NCBI RefSeq assembly: GCF_009674535.1
Contig: NZ_WKJK01000011.1
Span: 124,001-188,000, forward strand
Reading direction: 5' to 3'
Source: Duganella guangzhouensis
GTDB taxonomy: Bacteria; Pseudomonadota; Gammaproteobacteria; Burkholderiales; Burkholderiaceae_D
Length of the DNA: 64,000 bases
Under the pieces are notes generated by a model that worked only from the letters and a program-made list of their open reading frames with translations, did no database searches and was not told the origin of the DNA. How positions within the stretch are numbered: position 1 is the first letter of the stretch; every line of letters begins with the position of its first letter. Positions 1-6,068 of this stretch are shown here, in pieces. The position numbers and the translations under genes were made by a program.

Positions 1-96
1 CAGCAATTCATCACGCAGTGCGGGCTGGGTGGGCGCTGTCGCCAGCACGGCCTGCGAGTGGAGGGAAAGTAGCAGGGGAGCGAGGTATCGGCGCAT
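1..96 (-). CDS. Exported protein of unknown function, N-terminal fragment
   Basis: The first 32 codons of a gene that runs off the left edge. The start ATG (96 to 94) opens a short basic n-region (MRRY), a leucine-rich core and an Ala-x-Ala-like site (LATAPT), so it looks like a Sec signal peptide. Nothing beyond the leader is visible, so the product cannot be named. It is divergent from tcdA, and the 86 bases between them must hold both promoters. Confidence 0.55.
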   Translation of the reverse strand, partial: MRRYLAPLLLSLHSQAVLATAPTQPALRDELL

Positions 97-182
97 TTGC
101 CTAGCATACCACTTTGCCAAATTGGCAAATGCTCGGATTGTCACTTCCGGCGGCTTGCTGCCGGCTCCGTTAAAATGGCGGG

Positions 183-1022
183 ATGAACAGCATTACTTCC
201 CCTAATTTTGACGAAGTCGACTTCGAACGACGCTTCGGCGGCATCGCCCGCCTGTATGGCGCGCATGCGCTGGAGCGCTTCCGCACCGCCCACATCTGCG
301 TGGTGGGCGTGGGCGGGGTCGGCTCGTGGATCGTCGAGGCGCTGGCGCGTAGCGCCATCGGCCAACTGACGCTGATCGATCTCGACAACGTGGCCGAGTC
401 CAATATCAACCGCCAGATTCAGGCGCTGAGCGACACCATCGGCATGGCCAAGATCACCGCGCTGGCCGAGCGCATCGCGCAGATCAATCCGTTCTGCAAG
501 GTCCATCAGATCGAGGACTTTGTCGATCCGGACAATGTGGCGCAGATGCTGGGCAGCGCGCCGTTCGATTATGTGATCGACGCCACCGACAGCGTCAAGG
601 CCAAGGCGGCGATGCTGGCCTGGTGCCGTCAGCACGGTCTGCCGGTGATCACCATCGGCAGCGCCGGCGGCAAGACCGACGCGGCGCAGATTTCGGTGCG
701 CGACCTGGCCAGGACCGAGCAGGAACCGTTGCTGAAGAAAGTACGCAAGATCATGCGCGCGCAATACGGTTTCCCGCGCGGCGAAAAGACCAAGTTCCAC
801 ATCGACGCCGTGTTTTCCACCGAGCCGCTGACCATGCCGGAAAGCGGCGAGGCGTGCGCGGTCGATGGCGACGAGCGCGGCGGCGGCGTTACCGGCCTCA
901 ACTGCGCCGGCTTCGGCTCGGCGATGGTGGTTACCGCCACCTTCGGCATGGTGTGCGCCGGCCATGCGCTGCGCAAGCTGGCCGATGGCGCACTGTCAAC
1001 ATCGGCCCCGGACTCAGACTAG
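183..1022 (+). CDS. tcdA: tRNA threonylcarbamoyladenosine dehydratase (TcdA/CsdL, E1-like)
   Basis: A 279-residue ThiF/MoeB-type E1-like enzyme that cyclises t6A37 of tRNA to ct6A using ATP in the cytoplasm. The adenylate-binding glycine motif (GVGGVGSWIVEALARS) lies near residues 40-55, followed by the typical LTLIDLDNVAESNINRQ segment with the acidic and arginine residues of this superfamily. A VIDATDSV motif is near residue 135. Length fits the family (about 270). The first ATG follows a short leader; the stop is 47 bases before the FKBP gene. Confidence in family is high; subfamily assignment rests on the N-terminal FERRFGG and lack of the ThiF/MoeB zinc site pattern. Confidence 0.9.
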   Translation: MNSITSPNFDEVDFERRFGGIARLYGAHALERFRTAHICVVGVGGVGSWIVEALARSAIGQLTLIDLDNVAESNINRQIQALSDTIGMAKITALAERIAQINPFCKVHQIEDFVDPDNVAQMLGSAPFDYVIDATDSVKAKAAMLAWCRQHGLPVITIGSAGGKTDAAQISVRDLARTEQEPLLKKVRKIMRAQYGFPRGEKTKFHIDAVFSTEPLTMPESGEACAVDGDERGGGVTGLNCAGFGSAMVVTATFGMVCAGHALRKLADGALSTSAPDSD

Positions 1023-1069
1023 TTTGCTATTATGGCGAGCTGTCTCCAGTCCTCATGGGAAGAAACAAT

Positions 1070-1585
1070 ATGAAGCGTAGTTCCGTATTCGTCGCAATGT
1101 TGTTGGCTGCCGCCTTCGCACAGGCACAAAACACGCCGGCTCCGGTTCCGGCCGATGCCGCCGCCGCCGCCGCACCAGCCGCCGCCGCACCGGCTGCGCC
1201 AGTGGTGGTGGGTTCGGCCACGCCGGGTCCGTCCGCCGACCAACTGGTCATCACCGACACCAAGGTCGGCACCGGTACCGAAGCCAGCGTCGGCGCCACC
1301 GTCTCGATGCATTACTCCGGCTGGCTGTACCGTCCGCTGGCCAAGAATATGCACGGCAAGCTGTTCGACTCTTCCGCCCCGCGCGGCGAGCCGCTGGAAT
1401 TCGTGCTGGGTGCCGGCCGCGTCATCAAGGGCTGGGACCAAGGCATTCTCGGCATGAAAGTGGGCGGCAAGCGCACGCTGATCATCCCGGCTGAACTGGC
1501 TTACGGCTCGCGTCCGACCCCAGGCAGTGGTATCCCGCCGAATTCGGCCCTGATCTTCGACGTCGAACTGATCAGCGTGAAGTAA
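1070..1585 (+). CDS. FKBP-type peptidyl-prolyl cis-trans isomerase, exported
   Basis: A 171-residue protein. A signal peptide (MKRSSVFVAMLLAAAFAQA) is followed by a low-complexity Ala/Pro linker (about residues 22-45) and one FKBP domain (about 60-171) with the typical VSMHYSGWL, VIKGWDQGILGMKVGGKR, AYGS and IPPNSALIFDVELI segments. The active-site aromatics (Tyr of HYSGW, Trp of KGWDQ) are present. It should act on proline bonds in envelope proteins in the periplasm. The start chosen is the ATG at 1070, after GGAAGAA; a longer reading frame upstream overlaps tcdA and is not needed. The linker is nearly pure alanine and proline. Confidence 0.9.
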   Translation: MKRSSVFVAMLLAAAFAQAQNTPAPVPADAAAAAAPAAAAPAAPVVVGSATPGPSADQLVITDTKVGTGTEASVGATVSMHYSGWLYRPLAKNMHGKLFDSSAPRGEPLEFVLGAGRVIKGWDQGILGMKVGGKRTLIIPAELAYGSRPTPGSGIPPNSALIFDVELISVK

Positions 1586-1648
1586 ACCGGAAGCGCCGCG
1601 CGAACCGGGGTAGACTAACGTTTCTATCCCTCTTCGCCGGAGGTTTCC

Positions 1649-2581
1649 ATGAAAGTAGCAAACGACGTTACTGAACTGATAGGCCATACCCCGCTGGTCC
1701 GCATCAACCGGCTCACCAAGGGCTGCAGCGCCCAGATTTTAGCCAAGCTGGAATTCTACAATCCCGCCCACAGCGTCAAAGACCGCATTGGTCTGTCCAT
1801 GATCGAAGCGGCCGAAGCGGCCGGGCAGATCCGTCCCGATACCATCATCCTCGAACCGACCAGTGGCAACACCGGCATCGCGCTGGCGATGGTGTGCGCG
1901 GCGCGCGGCTACCGCTGCACGCTGGTGATGCCGGATACCATGAGCCGCGAGCGGCGCATGCTGCTGCGCGCCTACGGCGCCGAGCTGGTGCTGACACCCG
2001 GCAGCGAGGGCATGCTGGGCGCGATCCGCCGCGCCGACGAGCTGGCAGAGTCCGATCCGCGTTATCTGATGCCGCAGCAATTCAACAATCCCGCCAATCC
2101 GGACGTGCACCGCCGCACCACGGCGGAAGAAATCTGGCATGACACCGACGGCCGCGTCGACATCCTGGTGGCCGGCGTCGGCACCGGCGGCACCATCACC
2201 GGCGTGGGCGAAGTGATCAAGGCGCGCAAGCCGGCGTTTCGCTGCATCGCGGTGGAGCCGGAAGCGTCGCCGATGCTGGCCAAGGGCACCAAGGGGCCGC
2301 ATCCGATCCAGGGCATTGGCGCCGGCTTCGTGCCGGAGGTGCTGAACACCCATATTTATGACGAAATCATCGGCGTCAAGAACGAGGATGCGTTCGAGAC
2401 CGCGCGCCGCGCGGCCAGCGAAGAAGGGCTGCTGGTGGGGATTTCGTCTGGCGCCGCCTTGTGGGCGGCGTTGCAGGTGGCGCGGCGGCCGGAGCATGCC
2501 AACAAGATCATCGTCACGATCATCCCGTCGTTTGGCGAGCGGTATCTGAGTACCGCCTTGTACTCCGGCCTGGCCGATTAG
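1649..2581 (+). CDS. cysK: Cysteine synthase A (O-acetylserine sulfhydrylase)
   Basis: A 310-residue PLP enzyme making cysteine from O-acetylserine and sulfide. The PLP lysine is in AHSVKDRIG (about residue 43), the substrate loop is EPTSGNTGIA, the phosphate-binding loop is GVGTGGTITG and the PLP N1 contact lies in GISSGAA. HPIQGIGAGFVPEVLN is the CysK rather than CysM signature. A strong ribosome site (GGAGG) sits 7 bases before the ATG. The stop codon overlaps the stop of the convergent cation exporter by three bases. Full length for the family. Confidence 0.9.
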   Translation: MKVANDVTELIGHTPLVRINRLTKGCSAQILAKLEFYNPAHSVKDRIGLSMIEAAEAAGQIRPDTIILEPTSGNTGIALAMVCAARGYRCTLVMPDTMSRERRMLLRAYGAELVLTPGSEGMLGAIRRADELAESDPRYLMPQQFNNPANPDVHRRTTAEEIWHDTDGRVDILVAGVGTGGTITGVGEVIKARKPAFRCIAVEPEASPMLAKGTKGPHPIQGIGAGFVPEVLNTHIYDEIIGVKNEDAFETARRAASEEGLLVGISSGAALWAALQVARRPEHANKIIVTIIPSFGERYLSTALYSGLAD

Positions 2582-3600
2582 TGCGCGTGGGCGTGCGCGG
2601 CGGGCGCCGCTGGCGGCGTCTGCAGGCAGCACTCCTGCGTGCTGGCCTCGGTACGCACTTGCAGCGTGCTGTGCTGGATGGAGAACTCCTCGCGCAGCTC
2701 CTTGCTGATGGCGTCGATCACGCTGTCGCCCGGATAGCCGCCGGGTGTGACCAGTTGCGCCGTCAGTGCGTTCTCGGTGGTGCTCATGGCCCAGATGTGC
2801 AGATCGCACACCTCGGCCACGCCCGGCTGCTGACGCAGGAAAGCCTCGATGCCGGCGCGGTCCACATTGTCCGGCACGGCGGCCAGCATCATGCGCAGCG
2901 ACTGCGTCAGCAGCGACCAGGTGCTGTAGACGATGATGGCCACGATCAGCACACTGACCAGCGGATCCAGCCAGTTCCAGCCGGTGTAGCGCACGATCAG
3001 ACCGGCCACCAGCACGCCCAGCGAGATCGCGGCGTCGGCCGCCATGTGCAGATAGGCGCCGCGAATATTGATATCGTCCTTGCTGCCGGACATGAACAGC
3101 CAGGCCGAGAAACCATTGATCAGAATGCCGACGCCGGCCACGATCGACACCGTGGTGCCGGCCACCGGATCTGGATTGATCAGCTGTTGCACCGCCTCCC
3201 AGGCGATCCCACCGCAGGCCGCCATCAGCAGCATGGCGTTGAACAGCGCGGCCAGCATCGACGTGCTGCGCAGGCCGTAGGTATAACGGTGGTTGGGCGC
3301 GCGCTTGGCCAGGATGGCGGCGCCCCAGGCCAGCATCAGGCCCAGCACGTCGGACAGGTTATGGCCGGCATCGGCCATCAGCGCGGTGGAATTGGCCAGG
3401 AAACCGTAAAAGAACTCGATCGCCACAAACACCGTGTTGAGCACGATGGCGATCGCGAAGGCGCGGCCCATGGTGTTCGGATCGCCGTGGTGGTGGTGAT
3501 GTCCGTGGCCATGCGCATGGCCATGATGGTGGTGATCGTGATCGTGGTGGCCATGATCGTGATGATGATCATGGTGGTGATGGTCGTGGTGCTTGCTCAT
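2578..3600 (-). CDS. Cation diffusion facilitator, Zn/Co/Cd efflux (CzcD/ZitB type)
   Basis: A 340-residue inner-membrane divalent cation/proton antiporter. The first 40 residues hold 25 histidines interspersed with Asp and Gly, a cytoplasmic metal-binding tail. Six membrane segments follow, with metal-site motifs MADAGHNLSDV in TM2 and HMAADAAISLG in TM5. A cytoplasmic ferredoxin-like domain (about 240-315) comes next, then a tail with Cys-Cys and AHAHAH. Its start overlaps the end of the ArsR-type gene by 4 bases (ATGA), so the two are translationally coupled. Zn(II) is the most likely substrate, from family and operator type; Co or Cd cannot be excluded. Confidence 0.9.
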   Translation of the reverse strand: MSKHHDHHHHDHHHDHGHHDHDHHHHGHAHGHGHHHHHGDPNTMGRAFAIAIVLNTVFVAIEFFYGFLANSTALMADAGHNLSDVLGLMLAWGAAILAKRAPNHRYTYGLRSTSMLAALFNAMLLMAACGGIAWEAVQQLINPDPVAGTTVSIVAGVGILINGFSAWLFMSGSKDDINIRGAYLHMAADAAISLGVLVAGLIVRYTGWNWLDPLVSVLIVAIIVYSTWSLLTQSLRMMLAAVPDNVDRAGIEAFLRQQPGVAEVCDLHIWAMSTTENALTAQLVTPGGYPGDSVIDAISKELREEFSIQHSTLQVRTEASTQECCLQTPPAAPAAHAHAH

Positions 3601-3926
3601 GCTTCGTTTCCGGTGGAAGGTTCGGCGATATGTTCCAGCATATCGTTGAGTACGCCGCTGATATGGGCATCGGCGGCGGAATAGAACACCTGCTTGCCCT
3701 GGCGTTCGGACTTGAGGATACGGGCGGCGCGCAGCAGGCGCAGATGGTGGCTGACCAGCGAGCTGCTCAGATCCAGTGTAGTCGCGATCTCACTGACCGC
3801 AATCGGCCGCGCCAGGCAGGCGAGCACAATCCGCAAGCGGGTCGGATCACCCAACAGGTGAAACAGATCGGCCAATTGGGCGATCGCCGGATCGACGCCG
3901 GTATAGTCGTGTTGACAGCTCATCAT
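3597..3926 (-). CDS. ArsR/SmtB-family metal-responsive repressor
   Basis: A winged-helix repressor of about 109 residues. The DNA-recognition helix region is SEIATTLDLSSSLVSHHLRLL and the core LFHLLGDPTRLRIVLACL is typical of ArsR/SmtB. There is a Cys-x-His in the N-terminal arm (MMSCQHDY), and the C-terminal helix contains DAHISGVLNDMLEH, which resembles the alpha-5 zinc site (D, H, H, E/H) of SmtB/CzrA. It should release DNA on binding zinc or a similar ion and so derepress the exporter. The ATG at 3926 is preferred to a TTG at 3935, because the latter would place coding sequence inside the operator. Confidence 0.88.
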   Translation of the reverse strand: MMSCQHDYTGVDPAIAQLADLFHLLGDPTRLRIVLACLARPIAVSEIATTLDLSSSLVSHHLRLLRAARILKSERQGKQVFYSAADAHISGVLNDMLEHIAEPSTGNEA

Positions 3927-3928
3927 TG

Positions 3929-3958
3929 CTAACAAGTGAATAGGTGTTCACATGTTAG
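3929..3958 (-). promoter_or_regulatory. SmtB/CzrA-type operator of the efflux pair
   Basis: An imperfect 30-base inverted repeat with 12 of 15 arm positions paired. Read on the minus strand the core is TGAACACCTATTCA, matching the known SmtB/CzrA/ZiaR 12-2-12 pattern (TGAACA, two bases, TATTCA as core). It ends three bases before the repressor ATG, so bound repressor would block transcription of both genes. Confidence 0.75.
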
Positions 3959-3962
3959 CACA

Positions 3963-4050
3963 TGTCCACTTCGGGGTCAGTTCTAAAAATCGGACATTGA
4001 GTCGCGCGCGACTCAATGTCCGATTTTTAGAACTGACCCCGAAGTGGACA
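3963..4050. repeat. Perfect 88-bp palindrome (44-base arms, no spacer)
   Basis: The left arm, starting TGTCCACTTCGGGGTCAG and ending GTCGCG, is repeated exactly as its reverse complement with no loop and no mismatch that I can find. It starts directly after the TAA of the TraM-like gene and ends 4 bases before the SmtB-type operator. The GGGGTCAG core resembles REP-type palindromes mobilised by RAYT transposases, but no transposase lies nearby and no second copy was seen in the window. It could also act as a bidirectional terminator between the two minus-strand units, although no U-tract follows. Confidence 0.9.
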
Positions 4051-4575
4051 TTATTTTTGGAATGCGGCGGGGAGTTGGGCGCGTAGTTTGGGGTCGAGCT
4101 GGTCGAGGGCTTGCTCCAGCTTGGCGGCGCGCTGCAGGGCGGCGCTTTGTTCGGCGCTTAGCGTTGGGGCGGGTTTGCGGAACGCGGCTTGGCCGCCCAG
4201 CACCACCAATGCGCTGAGGATGGCGATGCCGGCGGCGGCGGCCAGCAGCCGCAGTTCGCGCGGGTTGATGAGCGGGTGCTGGGTGGCGATCGGCCGTACC
4301 GGGCCGGCCGGGGGCGTCGGGGTGTAGCCGGGCGGGTGGTCGCCGGTTGCGCCATGGCTGCCGTGGTGGTGGTCGTGGGCCGCTGGCAGGCCGCCGGCCA
4401 GGCGGGCCTGCTGTGCCAGTTCCTGCGAGGCGGTGTCGATGGCGGCGATGTGGCGCTGGACGGTTTCTTCCAGCACCGCTTCGTTTAACGCCACCAGCGC
4501 GAAGATGGGGTCGTCGACGTCGATGCGGACGCCGGTCTTTTCAAATACCAGGGCGCGCAGCTTGTGCTGATCCAT
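4051..4575 (-). CDS. TraM-like single-pass membrane protein
   Basis: A 174-residue protein. The N-terminus (FEKTGVRIDVDDPIFALVALNEAVLEE) resembles IncP TraM, which begins with a similar HGI-x-DDPI segment. A His-rich patch (AAHDHHHGSHG, about 66-76) and a proline-rich linker follow. One membrane helix lies at about 109-128 (LRLLAAAAGIAILSALVVLGG), and the C-terminal tail is charged and helical. Six bases separate it from the upstream TraL-like ATPase, the same gene order as traL-traM in IncP plasmids. No other conjugation gene is present here, so the function is uncertain. Confidence 0.55.
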   Translation of the reverse strand: MDQHKLRALVFEKTGVRIDVDDPIFALVALNEAVLEETVQRHIAAIDTASQELAQQARLAGGLPAAHDHHHGSHGATGDHPPGYTPTPPAGPVRPIATQHPLINPRELRLLAAAAGIAILSALVVLGGQAAFRKPAPTLSAEQSAALQRAAKLEQALDQLDPKLRAQLPAAFQK

Positions 4576-4581
4576 ATCTGC

Positions 4582-5325
4582 TTACCACTGCACTTTGTCG
4601 AGTTGCTCGTACAGGTCGCGGAATACGACTTTGATGCGCTGCTTTTCCATGACGTTGAATTTGTCGCTTTCCTTGACTTCGTTGACGGTCAGGCGCGCGG
4701 TGTTCATTTTCTTGATGTCGGCGCCAAAGGTGTCGGCGTTGCGCGCCGACAGCACCACCCGGCCCACCACGCGCGCGGCGTTGTCGGCATAGGTCTGCGA
4801 TTCAATAAACTGTTTGCCGGCCGCCGATTGCAGCAGGCCGAAGTGTTCGTTTTCCCACAGCACCAGCGGCACGTTGGTGGCCTTGGCGGTGGAGACGAAG
4901 CCGGTGGCGGTGTCGTGCAGGGTGTCGCCGCCGCCGACGATGGTGTGCACATACACTTTGCGGCCCGATTCCTGCAGCAGCGCGAAGCAGTCGTTTTCGA
5001 TCAGGTAGCCCATCAGCGGCGAGAAGGTGTTGGCGCCGTTGTCGATGACGCAGTTGCCGTCCTGTTCCAGGATGTCGATCATCAGGGCGTCAAAGCGCTT
5101 GGGGTCGATGTTGCGGCTGTCGGTCATCACCGGCACATGTTTGACATTCATCGCCCGGTAGCGCGAGAAGGTCGCATTCTCCTGGTCGGTGTCGTAGCAG
5201 CGTAGCGGCTGCTGGCCTTCGGCCACGTCCTTGCTGGCGACCCATTGCGCAAGAATGGTCGAGACCAGAGTCTTGCCGATGCCGCCTTTACCCTGGAGAA
5301 TAAAATGTACCGTGTTTTGCATCAA
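4582..5325 (-). CDS. TraL-like P-loop ATPase (ParA/MinD superfamily)
   Basis: A 247-residue cytoplasmic ATPase. A deviant Walker A motif (GKGGIGKT, residues 12-19) is followed by CYDTDQENATFSRYRAMNV, FDALMIDILE and CVIDNGANTF, the layout of IncP TraL and StbB-like proteins rather than chromosomal ParA. Either of two adjacent ATGs could be the start. It probably forms an operon with the TraM-like gene. In plasmids TraL is an accessory conjugation protein of poorly defined role; a chromosomal pair without relaxase or type IV secretion genes nearby may have been recruited to another function. Confidence 0.65.
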   Translation of the reverse strand: MMQNTVHFILQGKGGIGKTLVSTILAQWVASKDVAEGQQPLRCYDTDQENATFSRYRAMNVKHVPVMTDSRNIDPKRFDALMIDILEQDGNCVIDNGANTFSPLMGYLIENDCFALLQESGRKVYVHTIVGGGDTLHDTATGFVSTAKATNVPLVLWENEHFGLLQSAAGKQFIESQTYADNAARVVGRVVLSARNADTFGADIKKMNTARLTVNEVKESDKFNVMEKQRIKVVFRDLYEQLDKVQW

Positions 5326-5382
5326 TCACTCCCGAAACGCTTGAATGCGACGAGAGTAATTGTTTTGCCGCTTGCTGGCAAC

Positions 5383-5871
5383 CTAGTTGATGAAGCGCAG
5401 CAGTCCCTGCAACGCGTGAATCACGGTTTGCTCGCGCACCGCGCGGCGGTCGCCGCTGAACACCAGCCGTTCGGTGTGGACGGTGTCGGCGTTGGCCCAG
5501 CCAAAGCAGACGGTGCCCACCGGCTTACCCGGTACCGCGCCGGTGGGGCCGGCGATGCCGGTGGTGGAGATGGCGATGTGGGCGTTGCTGGCGCCCAGCG
5601 CGCCGCTGGCCATGGCGGCCGCGACTTCTTCGGACACGCTGCCCATCTGCGCGATCAGCGCGGCGGACACGTCCAGCATTTCGGTCTTGGAGGCGTTGGA
5701 GTAGGCGACGAAGCCGCAATCGAACCAGCCGGTGGAGCCGGCGATTTCAGTGATGGCCTGGGCAATGCCGCCGCCGGTGCACGACTCGGCGGTGGCCAGT
5801 ATCAGCCCCTTGTCCTGTAGGGCTTTACCGACCTGGGCGGCGAGATCGAGGATGGTGTCGCTGTTGCTCAT
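5383..5871 (-). CDS. pncC: Nicotinamide-nucleotide amidase (PncC/CinA C-terminal)
   Basis: A 162-residue stand-alone CinA C-terminal domain that deamidates NMN to nicotinate mononucleotide in pyridine nucleotide salvage. The signature segments LATAESCTGGGIAQAIT (catalytic Ser of ESCTGG), GFVAYSNASKTEML, STTGIAGPTGA and KPVGTVCFGW are all present. Length matches E. coli PncC (YgaD). It is transcribed towards the TraL-like gene, with a 57-base gap. Confidence 0.9.
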   Translation of the reverse strand: MSNSDTILDLAAQVGKALQDKGLILATAESCTGGGIAQAITEIAGSTGWFDCGFVAYSNASKTEMLDVSAALIAQMGSVSEEVAAAMASGALGASNAHIAISTTGIAGPTGAVPGKPVGTVCFGWANADTVHTERLVFSGDRRAVREQTVIHALQGLLRFIN

Positions 5872-6068
5872 GGCTGCTCCTTCTCTGATACGGGCTTGCT
5901 AGCACTGTACCATGCACTCCGCGACCGATGCCAGTGGTGTACAGCAATTTGCCTGAAATGTAACATCACTCAGCCGTGCGACAGCTGAGCTCAACACTGG
6001 TATGCTTGCTCTAGAGAAGCGGTTTGTGCAGCCCAAACGCTGCTGCCAGCCGCCACCACGGAGCCGCC

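Noticed and set aside
1155..1200. GCC-rich stretch in the FKBP gene as a microsatellite.
   Set aside because: It encodes the Ala/Pro linker between signal peptide and domain; a similar linker occurs in the glycine-zipper protein, so it is ordinary.
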